Origin: a bacterium
Lineage (GTDB): Bacteria; CAIWAD01
NCBI GenBank assembly: GCA_030429345.1
Contig: JAUIFJ010000001.1
Span: 1 to 64,000, forward strand
Length of the DNA stretch: 64,000 nucleotides
Direction: 5' to 3'
A program made the translations under genes and the position numbers. The notes under the pieces are model-generated. The model saw nothing but the letters and a program-made list of their open reading frames with translations, was not told the origin of the DNA and did not search any database. Shown here one piece after another: positions 43,980 through 53,689 of the stretch (positions are counted from its first letter, which is position 1; the number at the start of each line of letters is the position of its first letter).

Positions 43980-44992
43980 GGACCGATCGCCTTTCGCACC
44001 GACGACCGGCGAATGCTTTGCGAAAAGGCCCGGGCATTGTCCGTGGCCACCCCTTCCCGCGAGAGGCGATAGGCCTCCAACCCTTCCGGCAGCGCCTCCG
44101 GCAGATCCAGCAACCCGACTTCCTGGGCCATCTCCGCGGAATAGCCGGGGAGCAGCAGGCGCCAATCCCAAAGGTTCAGCGGCTCTTTTCGCTGGGAATT
44201 GACCAGCCAGGCGATCTGCGTCGTACAGGAGCTGTGTATGGTGTGGTAGAAGCGCGGCTCCTCTTTGAGCCGATTGGCCTGGTGCAGCAACTCCATGAAC
44301 AGCCCCTGCATCTTCTCCCGCGGCGTCTTGACCGGGAATCGATAGATCGGATCCCCCTGGGCCAGCAGACGCAGCGCCACCAGGTCCAGCTCATCGGCCA
44401 GCACATACATCAATTCAAACTGCCTGTACATCCCGGGAAGAACGGCATAGGGCACATTCGGCCCTCTTCGGGCTTCAATGGACAGGCAAACCCGCTCTCC
44501 TCCCGCAAAGCCGAAGCTGAGCATGGCGTGGGCAACGGCCTTGGTCTCCGCAAAATAGACCAGGTAGTAGTCCATGCTCTGCAGGCTGTCCAGGTGCACT
44601 TCAAGATTCCGCCAACCGGCTTCCGGAGTGGCCTCGTCGGGCCAGCGAAAGGCGCGCAGGTCCTTCAGGGCTATGCGGCCTTCCGGCTGCAGCTCTGCGC
44701 CGGGAAGGCGGGATTGTTCGGGTCGCCAGGGCCCTTCACCAGTAGGTGACGCACTTGCCCAAAGCAGAGCTGTCGCCAGAATGGCTCCACCCTGCATCTG
44801 CAGACGCCGTCTTCGTGCCAGGGGAAAGAAAGGCAGCAGCAGGCTCATCCACAGAAGGGCAGCCCCCTTGCCCAGCAGATCCGGCCCAGGCAGCAGGAAA
44901 CGCCAGACGCCCGCCGCCCAGATCCAGCCCGGTGCGAGGAAGAGGAGGATCAGCAGGCGCGGCAACATGCGCCTAGCGGTGTAGAATGCCAT
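43976..44992 (-). CDS. DUF4105 membrane protein
   Basis: The 338-residue product has three N-terminal hydrophobic segments (LPRLLILLFLAPGWIWAAG; GAALLWMSLLLPFFPLA; GGAILATALLWASAS). A periplasmic domain follows with DYYLVYFAETKAVAHAMLSFGF, VLPGMYRQFELMYVLADELDLVALR and YHTIHSSCTTQIAWLVN, matching DUF4105 (Lnb N-terminal periplasmic type). These resemble papain-like or amidase folds, with HSSC..Q as a candidate active region. It overlaps the TetR-type gene upstream by 20 bases. Confidence 0.8.
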   Translation of the reverse strand: MAFYTARRMLPRLLILLFLAPGWIWAAGVWRFLLPGPDLLGKGAALLWMSLLLPFFPLARRRRLQMQGGAILATALLWASASPTGEGPWRPEQSRLPGAELQPEGRIALKDLRAFRWPDEATPEAGWRNLEVHLDSLQSMDYYLVYFAETKAVAHAMLSFGFAGGERVCLSIEARRGPNVPYAVLPGMYRQFELMYVLADELDLVALRLLAQGDPIYRFPVKTPREKMQGLFMELLHQANRLKEEPRFYHTIHSSCTTQIAWLVNSQRKEPLNLWDWRLLLPGYSAEMAQEVGLLDLPEALPEGLEAYRLSREGVATDNARAFSQSIRRSSVRKAIGP

Positions 44993-45731
44993 GCATGAAG
45001 AGGCGGAAGATCTCGTCGGCCATTTCGCGGGCGCTGCGCATTTCCTCCTTGCGCAGGAAGGCTATGGTGTAGACTCCGATCGCCTCCACCAGAATCCGCG
45101 CCACCTGCTCCGGGTCGCAGGGAATGAACTCGCCTCGCCGGCTGCCGCGGGCAATGATCGAACTCAGCTTGTCCTCGAAATCCTGGCGGGCGTCCAGGAT
45201 GCCCAGTTGGGAATCGCTGGGCTGATTCAGGTGATTCCGGTCACGGAACTGGCGCAGAATGAAGAAGAAGTCCGTGTTTTTCCGGTAGTAGATCAGCAAC
45301 AGCACAACGATCGCCCGCAAGTTGTCGCTCATGCTGCGTTCGGCGCGGAACTCCTTGTCCATGATTCCGGCCAGATCGATCAGCCCCTCTTCCAGGATCG
45401 TATGGTAGAGGTGTTCCTTGTTGCGGAAATACTGGTAGAGAGTCGGCTTGGAAAACTCCGTCAAGCGCGCCACTTCATCCAGCGTCGTGCCGGCAAAGCC
45501 CTGCGAGGCGAAGAGGCGCTTGGCGACCAGCAGGATTTCCCGTCGCCGGAACAGGCGTTCCCGCTCGCGGCGGCCAAGGGGCTCCTCCTTGCGGGGAGAG
45601 TCGGCCCTGAGTGGGACCAGCCCGGAAGCGGCCGGCCGAGTGAGCTCGTGAAGAGCGGGGGAAGAAGAAAGGGGGTACGAAGATGCCTGTTCGCGCTTCA
45701 GGTCGATTTTGCGGGACGAGGAAGATTCCAC
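44973..45731 (-). CDS. TetR-family regulator
   Basis: The 252-residue frame contains a TetR DNA-binding domain (RREILLVAKRLFASQGFAGTTLDEVARLTEFSKPTLYQYFRNKEHLYHTIL) and a TetR_C-like domain (LRAIVVLLLIYYRKNTDFFFILRQFRDRN). About 50 residues precede the domain (MESSSSRKIDLKREQ...), longer than usual, so the true start may be downstream at a non-ATG codon. It may regulate the overlapping DUF4105 gene. Confidence 0.85.
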   Translation of the reverse strand: MESSSSRKIDLKREQASSYPLSSSPALHELTRPAASGLVPLRADSPRKEEPLGRRERERLFRRREILLVAKRLFASQGFAGTTLDEVARLTEFSKPTLYQYFRNKEHLYHTILEEGLIDLAGIMDKEFRAERSMSDNLRAIVVLLLIYYRKNTDFFFILRQFRDRNHLNQPSDSQLGILDARQDFEDKLSSIIARGSRRGEFIPCDPEQVARILVEAIGVYTIAFLRKEEMRSAREMADEIFRLFMHGILHR

Positions 45732-46078
45732 ACTTGACTCACTGGTAGAAGAGCACTGTCACAACCGTCAAGAACGAGGCGAAAGTAGGAGTTTCTCTTT
45801 CAAAATCAAATACTTTACTACTCGGTACAAAGCGCTACCAAGCCGTAACGGTGTACCAGTGGCTGCCAAATCCTCCGCTCGGCAGGGCTTGGTCTCCACC
45901 CTTTGCCGGCCCCTAGCGAAAGCCGGACCCGCGCAGGGGGAGGAATTCCCGACTGGTCATTTTCTCTTGAAAAAGAGTGGCCGGATCGCTTGAGTACTTT
46001 GCGAGAAAGCCGATGTAAACGGCAGGGCCCGATCGCAAGGATCGACGCCCACCTTCGACATAAAATGACGGATCCCCC
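45732..46078. other. Intergenic region, no feature recognised
   Basis: The stretch between the divergent TetR gene and the small membrane-protein gene has locally AT-richer sequence (around 45790-45840) that could hold promoters. I see no gene, hairpin with T-tail or clear operator. Confidence 0.4.
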
Positions 46079-46348
46079 ATGCTCTGGACCGCACTTGCCA
46101 TTCTGCTTCTCTTGTCCATTCCAGGCACCAGTCTTTATATCGCGCATCGCAATCTTCGCCGACGCAGCAACCGCCAGCAGGCCCTGGCAGGTGAACTGGA
46201 GAAACTGGAACACTACCTGCAGCGCCAGAAACGCATCGACCTGTTGAAGGTGCAAGAACAGGACCTGGGTCTGGAGCGTGAATGCAACGCTTTCCTCGAC
46301 GCCTGCTATTCATTGATTCGCGAGGACGACAGCTCCCGCCGATCCTGA
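46079..46348 (+). CDS. Small membrane-anchored coiled-coil protein
   Basis: The 89-residue product has one N-terminal hydrophobic segment (MLWTALAILLLLSIPGTSLYIAH) followed by basic residues and a coiled coil (RQQALAGELEKLEHYLQRQKRIDLLKVQEQDLGLE). No family was recognised. The composition and single-anchor layout look real, but there is no independent support beyond that. It lies 66 bases before the nucleotidyltransferase gene. Confidence 0.5.
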   Translation: MLWTALAILLLLSIPGTSLYIAHRNLRRRSNRQQALAGELEKLEHYLQRQKRIDLLKVQEQDLGLERECNAFLDACYSLIREDDSSRRS

Positions 46349-46414
46349 GGACTTTGAGCGAGACCGTTCCAATCGCCACTTTCCCGGCAGTATCCTGTTC
46401 AATCGGAATCCCAG

Positions 46415-47746
46415 ATGCCGGGCCCCTTCGCCCCCGAGCGCCTCTACAAGGGCGCACTCACCATTCTGACAACCCTGCGCGAGGCGGGCCACGAGGCCTA
46501 CATCGCCGGCGGAGCTGTGCGCGACCACCTGCTGAACCGCCAACAGAACGACCTGGATCTTGCCACCTCCGCGACTCCTGACCAGATCCGGCCGCTCTTC
46601 AAACGGACCTTTTCCATAGGCGAAAGCTTCGGTGTCATTCTCGTCCGCATGCAGGGACGCGACTACGAAGTGGCCACTTTTCGGGAAGACCAGGACTACC
46701 GCGACGGCCGCCGCCCCGCTTCCGTGCGCTTCAGCACGGCGCGTGAAGACGTGCTGCGTCGGGATTTCACCATCAATGGCATGCTCTGGGATGCGGAACA
46801 GGAACGGGTCCTGGACTGGGTCGGGGGCGAAGAGGATATTCGGCTGCGGCGCGTCCGGACCATCGGCCGGCCTGAGGAGCGCTTCGCCGAGGATCGCCTG
46901 CGCATGTTGCGTGCGCTTCGCTTCGCGGCCCAGTTGGACTTCGAGATTGAGGAGCAGACCTGGGAGGCGATCTGCCGCCAGGCGGATCGGCTGGAAGAAG
47001 TCAGCACCGAACGGATGAGGGACGAGCTCCAAAAAATCCTGTTGGCTCCCTGCGCGCGTCGCGGTTTGGCGCAGCTGCGCGAGAGCGGGCTTGAATCCGC
47101 GCTGAAGCAACGGTTCCTGAAGAATTACAATGAGTTGTGCAAAGCAACCAGCCGCCGCGACAGGCTGAATGGCAGCCTGCAAGGATTGTTTCCTGAATCC
47201 GGCGTTGCCGAGGAACTGGACGGCTGGCTGCTGATCAACTGCAGCCTGCTCTGTGGCATGCCACCAGAGAATGGTGGCACAATCAAGCTGGATGGTTGGC
47301 GCGGCCTACTTCATGGAGTTGATAAGAAACTGTTTTGCAGTGAATTGTACCGGCTTTCTCAAGCACAAAAACAATCCAATGATGCCTGTCGCGTCCTGAG
47401 CGAAACGGCGGAGCTCTGGTTCGACCTGCAAGGCCTGAAGGGCTGCCGCCTGGCGGATCAACTTCGCCTCTTGCGCTCGCGGGAGTGCCATCGCCTTCGG
47501 CGTCTGTTGCCGATCCTGTGCGGCGAAGAGGCCGTGGAGCTGGAACAGTGGCTGCACGAGCTGGAAACGCGGCACGGAAGCGCGCTGCACCCGAGGCCCT
47601 GGCTCAACGGCCATGACCTGATCGCCCTGGGCGCGCCACGCGGTCCGGTGTTGAAGACCCTGCTGCGCGAGCTGGAGAGCGAGCAGCTGGAAGGGCGCCT
47701 GGCGAGCCGCCAGGAGGCGGAATCCTTCGCAAGAGCGCGCCTCTAG
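46415..47746 (+). CDS. CCA tRNA nucleotidyltransferase / poly(A) polymerase family
   Basis: The 443-residue class II nucleotidyltransferase has YIAGGAVRDHLLNRQQNDLDLATSATPDQI, with the GG and DxD metal-binding motif. VATFRED, RRDFTINGMLWD (motif B-like) and RFAEDRLRMLRALRFAAQLDFEIE (the neck domain) follow. It either adds CCA to tRNA 3' ends or polyadenylates RNA, and sequence alone does not decide. No HD domain is evident. The C-terminal half is divergent. Confidence 0.9.
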   Translation: MPGPFAPERLYKGALTILTTLREAGHEAYIAGGAVRDHLLNRQQNDLDLATSATPDQIRPLFKRTFSIGESFGVILVRMQGRDYEVATFREDQDYRDGRRPASVRFSTAREDVLRRDFTINGMLWDAEQERVLDWVGGEEDIRLRRVRTIGRPEERFAEDRLRMLRALRFAAQLDFEIEEQTWEAICRQADRLEEVSTERMRDELQKILLAPCARRGLAQLRESGLESALKQRFLKNYNELCKATSRRDRLNGSLQGLFPESGVAEELDGWLLINCSLLCGMPPENGGTIKLDGWRGLLHGVDKKLFCSELYRLSQAQKQSNDACRVLSETAELWFDLQGLKGCRLADQLRLLRSRECHRLRRLLPILCGEEAVELEQWLHELETRHGSALHPRPWLNGHDLIALGAPRGPVLKTLLRELESEQLEGRLASRQEAESFARARL

Positions 47747-47836
47747 CGCCAGGGGGCTCCGTCCGGCTTTGGCCTCTGGCGGTTGGCTGAGCTATATTCT
47801 GCGCTTCACCCCGGCACACACGGATCCTGGAGAGAC

Positions 47837-48973
47837 ATGCTATCCCTGAGCCGCAAGCGCAAGCTGCAGATTCCGCTCTATACGCTGATCGGCTTGTGTG
47901 TCTTTGCCTCGGTGCAAGCCATCTGGTGGGTCAGCTTCCAGGTGCGCGAGGGGCAGCAATACCTGGAACTGAACCTGAAGCTGCTGGAAGAGCGCGTCCG
48001 CCTGGCGGAGCAGGAATTCAGCACCCTGGATTCGCTGAGCCAGGTGGATCGGGTCGCCTTCGAGCATCGCTACGACGGGCTGACCCTGGCGATCAGCGAC
48101 CGCTTTCCCAGCGGCTATGCTCCGGTGATTTCGCCGGAACGCCAGCACAGCATCTGGAAGGAGAGCCGGCGCCGGGTGCGCATGTTCGCCCTGGAAGGCA
48201 TGGTCTTCATTCTGGTCCTGGGGTTGGGAGTCTGGTTCCAGGCTCGCGCCTATCAGCGTCAGTTGCACGCCTCGGAACAGCAGAGCAACTTCGTCAGCGC
48301 GGTGACGCATGAGTTGAAATCCCCGCTGACCTCGATTCGCCTCTTCGGTGAACTTGCCGGGCGCGACGGACTTCCGGCAGCCAAGAGAGCGGAGATTTCG
48401 AAACAGATCCTCTCCAACGCGGACCGCCTGAAGGACCTTGTCGACCAGATCCTCCAGGCGCGCAAGCTCGAAGAGGAGCATCTGAAGATCCAGCTGCGCC
48501 CGGTGAAGCTCGAGCACTGGCTCGCGAGTTGGGCCGAGCGGTCGGAACCGGTGGCGCGCGCGCACGGCTTCGAATGGGAACTGACTCTGAACCACTCCAG
48601 TCGCGTGGTACTGGCGGATCCGGTAGCCCTGTCCAGCGCGCTGGACAATCTGCTGAGCAATGCCATGAAATACAGCCCGGGCAAGGGAAGGATTCGCGTG
48701 CAGCTCGATTTTCCTTCCCACTTCGCCGAGTTGTCCCTGAGCGACGAAGGGGTCGGCTTTGATGAGGTGGAAGGGCGGCAGCTCTTCGAACGCTTCTATC
48801 GCGCGGGCAATGAAATGACGCGCCGGACGCGAGGAACCGGCCTGGGCCTGTTCATTGTAAGGGAGCTGATGGCGCAGATGCACGGCAAGGCCCTGGCCGA
48901 AAGCGATGGCCCGGGTCGGGGCGCCCGTTTCAGCCTTCTGCTGCCGTCCCGGCCCGAAGAAGGCGCAGCATAG
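47837..48973 (+). CDS. Sensor histidine kinase
   Basis: The 378-residue product has two membrane segments (residues about 13-33 and 119-136) around a short periplasmic loop. A HisKA domain carries His158 (FVSAVTHELKSPLTSIRLFGEL), and a HATPase domain (DNLLSNAMKYSPGKG, GTGLGLFIVRELM) follows. Its response regulator is 75 bases downstream. Like PhoR/BaeS-type kinases it probably senses an envelope or external signal. The ATG at 47837 follows GGAGAG. Confidence 0.93.
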   Translation: MLSLSRKRKLQIPLYTLIGLCVFASVQAIWWVSFQVREGQQYLELNLKLLEERVRLAEQEFSTLDSLSQVDRVAFEHRYDGLTLAISDRFPSGYAPVISPERQHSIWKESRRRVRMFALEGMVFILVLGLGVWFQARAYQRQLHASEQQSNFVSAVTHELKSPLTSIRLFGELAGRDGLPAAKRAEISKQILSNADRLKDLVDQILQARKLEEEHLKIQLRPVKLEHWLASWAERSEPVARAHGFEWELTLNHSSRVVLADPVALSSALDNLLSNAMKYSPGKGRIRVQLDFPSHFAELSLSDEGVGFDEVEGRQLFERFYRAGNEMTRRTRGTGLGLFIVRELMAQMHGKALAESDGPGRGARFSLLLPSRPEEGAA

Positions 48974-49048
48974 GGACCCGGTCCCGACAGACAGAAATTC
49001 AGCAGGCCTGCCAGACAGGCAAGAACAGCCAAGGGAAGGGTGACGGAC

Positions 49049-49756
49049 ATGCCCAGGATTCTTCTGATTGAAGACGAACAGGATATCGCCAGCGGGATCG
49101 TGATGAACCTGGAGCTGGAGAACTACGAACTGCAGCACGAGGATGATGGCGAAAAGGGCCTGGCGGCGGTCGAATCAGCCAAACCGGACCTGATCCTGCT
49201 GGATGTGATGCTCCCCGGAATCGACGGCTTTGAAATCTGCCGTCGCATTCGCGAGGCGGGTAACCGGGTGCCGATCCTCTTCCTGACGGCCAAGGACCTG
49301 GAAGAGGATCGTGTGCGCGGCCTGGAAGCCGGAGGCGACGACTATCTGCCCAAGCCCTTCGGCATGAAGGAGCTGATCGCCCGCATTGAAAGCATTCTGC
49401 GTCGGCAGAGCTGGTACGAGAAGGCCCTGCCCGAAATGCCAAAGGATGAATTCGGCGGCAACAAGGTCAATTTCGAAGCCTACGAAGCGCAGAACTTCAA
49501 CAACGAGCGCATCCGGCTGACCCAGAAGGAATGCATGCTGCTGCGGCTGCTCATGGAGAACGAGGGCCGGGTGGTCGAGCGCAGCGAAATTCTCGATCGG
49601 ATTTGGGGCACCGACAACTATCCCAGCACGCGAACAGTGGACAACCTGGTCCTGCACCTGCGCAAATACTTTGAACAGGATCCCGCCAAACCCCGGCATT
49701 TTCTTTCCGTTTATCGCGTGGGGTATCGTTTCACCCGGCAGGCGGCTGCAGAATAG
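49049..49756 (+). CDS. OmpR/PhoB-type response regulator
   Basis: The 235-residue product has a receiver domain (ILLIEDEQDIASG, phospho-acceptor Asp52 in LILLDVMLPGIDGF, FLTAKD, LPKPFGMKEL). A winged-helix DNA-binding domain follows (NERIRLTQKECMLLRLLMENEGRVVERSEILDRIWG, RTVDNLVLHLRKYFE). It is the partner of the kinase just upstream. ATG 49049 was chosen; a GTG at 49040 would add three residues. Confidence 0.94.
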   Translation: MPRILLIEDEQDIASGIVMNLELENYELQHEDDGEKGLAAVESAKPDLILLDVMLPGIDGFEICRRIREAGNRVPILFLTAKDLEEDRVRGLEAGGDDYLPKPFGMKELIARIESILRRQSWYEKALPEMPKDEFGGNKVNFEAYEAQNFNNERIRLTQKECMLLRLLMENEGRVVERSEILDRIWGTDNYPSTRTVDNLVLHLRKYFEQDPAKPRHFLSVYRVGYRFTRQAAAE

Positions 49757-49810
49757 CCGGTCATTCTGCCGATACGCGTACCAGAACCATTCAGGATGGA
49801 CAGGTGCAGT

Positions 49811-50239
49811 ATGGCAGCCCCGGAATTTCTTGAGTCCGACAAGGCCTTTGTTTTTTTGCGCAAAGGCGATCTGGAATCCTACAATCGGGAAGTCGTCTCT
49901 CGCGGCGGCAAGATCCACTTCACTAACGCGAACCTGCGCGGAGTGGATTTCCGCAGCGTGGACACGGAATCCCTCTACCTGACGGCCTGCTATCTGCGGG
50001 ACGCCGACCTGCGCGGCTGCGACATACGCCACTGGGACCTGGAAGGCACCTCCCTGCATAACGCCCACATCAGCGGCACCTATTTCCCGGACGATGTGGA
50101 GGCGGAGGAAATCCGCCTGAGCGTCGACCAGGGAATCCGCATCCGCACCCGGGTCAATCATCGCGTCGTGGTGGGCCAGGTCAAGAAAAAGCCTGCTCCT
50201 CCCACCAACGACCCTCCCCAGCCCGAGTACGACCGCTAG
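49811..50239 (+). CDS. Pentapeptide-repeat-like protein
   Basis: The 142-residue product contains consecutive five-residue steps (FTNANLRGVDFRSVDTESLYLTACYLRDADLRGCDIRHWDLEGTSLHNAHISGTYF), consistent with a right-handed quadrilateral beta-helix of about two or three coils. A basic, Pro-rich tail follows (VKKKPAPPTNDPPQPEYDR). Pentapeptide proteins have varied roles and no specific one can be assigned. It follows the two-component genes on the same strand. Confidence 0.75.
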   Translation: MAAPEFLESDKAFVFLRKGDLESYNREVVSRGGKIHFTNANLRGVDFRSVDTESLYLTACYLRDADLRGCDIRHWDLEGTSLHNAHISGTYFPDDVEAEEIRLSVDQGIRIRTRVNHRVVVGQVKKKPAPPTNDPPQPEYDR

Positions 50240-50400
50240 ATCGACCTCAATTCACTCACAAGAGTCTCTCCGGGGAACCCTGCGCCTCATATGGAATAAC
50301 AGGCTTGGCTATCTTGCATGCCTTGGCGCAACCGAACCGCTGCTCCAGACCGACCGGCCTCCGGCCCTTTCGGCCTGGTCCGGCCTCCGAAGGAACCCTC

Positions 50401-52248
50401 ATGCTATCCGTTCTTGCTTCCCTGCTGCTTCTCTTCGGGTCGGCCTTCGCCGGACCCGGCGCAGAGGCTCCCGACACTTTTGACCCCGCGGAGGCGGTAC
50501 CGGTCGAGATTCTGCTCTCCCACGACCCGCTGGTCCCGGGAGAGCCTGCCCGACTGGCCGCCGTCTACCATGTGCCGGACCTGTACCACATCACCGACAT
50601 CGCCAACGGCCTCTTCTACCTGGAGGCGGATACCCTGGACGGCCTGCGCCTGGACAATGTGCGCTATCCGGAAGGGCTGATCGACGAACACGGCGACCGG
50701 GTCTATCGCGGGCAGGTGGTTGTCACCGCCGACATCCATCTACCGGAAAGCTTCGACGGCGGCTTCCCGTGGAATGTATACGCCGGCTTCCAGGTCTGCA
50801 GCGAGACCGGCGCGCTGACCTGCTACCTGCCCGTGGATCACGTCTTCGAGATGGAGCTGAACCTGGGCGACGACCCGGCGGAGATGGAGCCGCGTCACAC
50901 GGAAATCTTCGAGCAGGACGCGGCAGGCTCGACCGACGCCGGCGAAGGGCTCGAAGGGCGTCTTTCCAATGCCCTGGAATCCGGCAGCTTCCTGGCCTTC
51001 CTGATCGTCTTCCTGCTGGGCCTCTTGAGCAGCCTGACTCCCTGCGTCTACCCCATGATCCCGATCACCATCAGTTTCATCGGCGCGCGCAGCGGCAGCA
51101 GCAAGTTCACCGGGTTCATCCAGTCCTGCTGGTTCGTGCTCGGCATGGCGCTGGTCTTCAGCAGCCTGGGCGTGATTGCCGCGGCCACTGGCGGCGTCTT
51201 CGGTGCGGTCGGCCAGTCGCCGGCCTTCCTGATCGGCCTGGCGGTGATTTTCCTGATCCTGGCCACCAGCATGTTCGGCGCTTTCGAGCTGCAGGTCCCC
51301 AGCGCGCTGCTGGGCAAGATGACCGCCACGCCGACCACCGGCCTGCAGGAAGGCAAGGGCCCGAGCCCCTTCGGCGCCATGTTCATGGGCGGCGTGACGG
51401 GCTTCGTCGCCGCGCCCTGCGTCGGTCCGGTGATCGCCACCCTGCTGGTCTTCATTGCCAACACGGGCAACCTGCTGCAGGGCTTTTTCCTGATGCTGGC
51501 CTACGCACTGGGCATGGGCACGCTCTTCCTGGTGATCGGCACCTTCGCCGGGGCGATGAACGCCCTGCCCGGCGCCGGCAGCTGGATGGAAACCGTCAAG
51601 CACTTCTTCGGCGTGGTCATGGTGGCCATGGCGCTGTGGTTCCTGCGCACCCTGATTCCGGCCGAGGTGATGGTCTACCTGGTCGGCGGCGGACTGGTGA
51701 TCTTCGGCGTCTACTGCGACGCCTTCACCCAGCTCAAGGAAGACGCGGGCAAGGGCGCCAAGTTCATCAAGGCCGTCGGCCTGATCGCGGTGCTGATCGG
51801 CGCGCGCTACCTGATCTGGGGCGTGGACGGCCCGGCGGCGACCGTCGTAAGCGCCGGCGGCGGAACGGTGACCCAGGCCCATGCCGAAGTGCCCTGGACC
51901 GTGGCCTCGCCGGAAAGCAACATCCAGGACCAGCTGCTGAACAGCGCCGTGCAGGCCGGCAAGCCGGTGATCATGGATTTCTGGGCCGAATGGTGCGTGC
52001 AGTGCAAGGAACTGGATCACGAAACCTGGTCCGACCCTGCCGTCATGGCTGAGGCCGAGCGCTTCGAGACCGTGAAGATGGACATGACCAAGACCGGAAG
52101 CGACTGGGCCAGGGCCGCCAACCAGGACTACGCCATCGTCGGCATGCCGACAGTGATCTTCTTCGACAGTTCCGGAGAGGAAGTCAAACGCTTCAACGGC
52201 TTCCACAAGGCCGACAAGGTTCTCGAATGGATGAAGGCCGTGCGCTAG
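50401..52248 (+). CDS. dsbD: DsbD-type protein-disulfide reductase
   Basis: The 615-residue product has a signal peptide (MLSVLASLLLLFGSAFA) and an N-terminal periplasmic domain with two Cys (FQVCSETGALTCYLPV). Eight membrane segments follow, with the redox Cys of LLSSLTPCVYPMIPITI and FVAAPCVGPVIATLL, and then a C-terminal thioredoxin domain with WCVQC. It passes electrons from cytoplasmic thioredoxin to periplasmic thiol proteins. The DCC thiol protein at 6027 is the only other thiol-redox gene seen besides ahpF. Confidence 0.94.
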   Translation: MLSVLASLLLLFGSAFAGPGAEAPDTFDPAEAVPVEILLSHDPLVPGEPARLAAVYHVPDLYHITDIANGLFYLEADTLDGLRLDNVRYPEGLIDEHGDRVYRGQVVVTADIHLPESFDGGFPWNVYAGFQVCSETGALTCYLPVDHVFEMELNLGDDPAEMEPRHTEIFEQDAAGSTDAGEGLEGRLSNALESGSFLAFLIVFLLGLLSSLTPCVYPMIPITISFIGARSGSSKFTGFIQSCWFVLGMALVFSSLGVIAAATGGVFGAVGQSPAFLIGLAVIFLILATSMFGAFELQVPSALLGKMTATPTTGLQEGKGPSPFGAMFMGGVTGFVAAPCVGPVIATLLVFIANTGNLLQGFFLMLAYALGMGTLFLVIGTFAGAMNALPGAGSWMETVKHFFGVVMVAMALWFLRTLIPAEVMVYLVGGGLVIFGVYCDAFTQLKEDAGKGAKFIKAVGLIAVLIGARYLIWGVDGPAATVVSAGGGTVTQAHAEVPWTVASPESNIQDQLLNSAVQAGKPVIMDFWAEWCVQCKELDHETWSDPAVMAEAERFETVKMDMTKTGSDWARAANQDYAIVGMPTVIFFDSSGEEVKRFNGFHKADKVLEWMKAVR

Positions 52249-52273
52249 GGCATTCTGATTTCGACACATACGC

Positions 52274-52308
52274 AAGACGCCGTCCACGTGACGGCGTCTT
52301 TTGTTTTG
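52274..52308 (+). terminator. Intrinsic terminator after dsbD
   Basis: AAGACGCCGT pairs with ACGGCGTCTT around a CACGTG-containing loop and is followed by TTGTTTT. Confidence 0.9.
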
Positions 52309-52492
52309 GACATGTCCGGTAGACTGGACGGCAGCTCAAAGCCCGCGCCATGAGGTTGTGCGTGCAGGATCGAAACCCCCTCCGCCACAAACTGTCCAAT
52401 TCCGCAGCCGGTGCAGGTTCCGCTCCTTCGCGAGTTCCGGCGACGACTCGCTTGCACACACAGCTCCCGCCAGCAAACGAAAGGAGACGCTC

Positions 52493-53677
52493 ATGCGCTG
52501 CGTCCTGCTCCTGCTCTTCGCCACACTGCTCCATGCCGAGGTCCTGGTCGAGACCGTCACCCAGGAATCCTTCGAGGGCAGCGGAGGCGTTTGCCTGGGG
52601 CCGGATGGGAATCTCTATGTGGGCGACTTCGGCATTCGGCTGAACAACGCCAACGGGACAACAGTCAAACGGGTCCTGCCCGATGGCAGCGTGGAGACCT
52701 TCGCCAGCGGGATGCTCGGAGCCAGTGGCAACGACTGGGGACCGGATGGCAATCTGTACCAGTCCAACATTGCCGGTGCGCGGATCATGAGGATCACTCC
52801 AGAGGGCGAGGCCAGCATCTTCGCCACCGGCGTCAGCAGTCCCGTGGGCTGCGTCGTCGCTCCGGATGGCAGCGTCTATGCCACCAACTGCCAGAATCCG
52901 GGTGCCATCGACCACATCAGCCCGGAAGGCGTGGTCACGGAGCTGGTGCGGGACGACCTGCTCTCCTGCCCCAACGGCTTGACCATGGACGACGAAGGCA
53001 TCCTCTACACCTGCAACTTCAACAACGGGGATGTCCTGCGGATCACCCAGGCCGGCGAGATCAGCCTGGTCGGCTCGATTCCCAGCACGGCCTGCGGCCA
53101 CCTGACCTGGGCCAATGGCGGACTGTACGTTGTCGGACGCTGTTCGAACCGCATCTATCGCATGGAGCTGGACGGGACCGTTTCCGTGCTGGCCGGCTCG
53201 GGGGTCCGTGGAGTGCAGGACGGCACGGCGGTCGAGGCGCGCTTCTCCACGCCCAACGGCATTCGCGCCAGCCTCACGGGCGACACACTGTACGTCAACG
53301 ATAGCGTCGACCTGGGTGGCGGCTGCTACAATGGCGACCTGAACCCGGTAGTCGTCCGGCGCATCATCAATGTGCTGGAAACGGTGGCGGTGGCCGAACC
53401 ACTTCCGCAGCCAGGACAGTTCTCCCTGCACCCGGCGCAGCCCAACCCCTTCAATCCGACAACGCGCATCCGCTTCGACCTGGCCCTGGCCTTGCCGGTC
53501 AGCTGGGGGCTCTTTGACCTGGCCGGAAGCCGCCTGCATCGCATGGACCTGGGCCAGCTGCCGGCAGGCGCGCACGCCATCCTGATTGACGGAACGCGCC
53601 TGGCCAGCGGCACTTACATCGTCGAGGTCGAAGCCGGCGGAGCAAAGGCCGTGGAGCGGATTACCCTGCTGAAATAG
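52493..53677 (+). CDS. Secreted SMP-30/NHL beta-propeller with FlgD-like C-terminal domain
   Basis: The 394-residue product has a signal peptide (MRCVLLLLFATLLHA) and a propeller with blades of the PDGNLYVGDFG type (GGVCLGPDGNLYVGDFG, GNDWGPDGNLYQSN, GCVVAPDGSVYATNC, GLTMDDEGILYTCNF). The C-terminal FlgD-like Ig domain starts HPAQPNPFNPTTRIRFDLAL and ends SGTYIVEVEAGGAKAVERITLLK. It is probably secreted or surface-attached. AAAGGAG precedes the ATG at 52493. A 12-bp repeat array starts 13 bases after its stop. Confidence 0.88.
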   Translation: MRCVLLLLFATLLHAEVLVETVTQESFEGSGGVCLGPDGNLYVGDFGIRLNNANGTTVKRVLPDGSVETFASGMLGASGNDWGPDGNLYQSNIAGARIMRITPEGEASIFATGVSSPVGCVVAPDGSVYATNCQNPGAIDHISPEGVVTELVRDDLLSCPNGLTMDDEGILYTCNFNNGDVLRITQAGEISLVGSIPSTACGHLTWANGGLYVVGRCSNRIYRMELDGTVSVLAGSGVRGVQDGTAVEARFSTPNGIRASLTGDTLYVNDSVDLGGGCYNGDLNPVVVRRIINVLETVAVAEPLPQPGQFSLHPAQPNPFNPTTRIRFDLALALPVSWGLFDLAGSRLHRMDLGQLPAGAHAILIDGTRLASGTYIVEVEAGGAKAVERITLLK

Positions 53678-53689
53678 GCGGGAATGGTG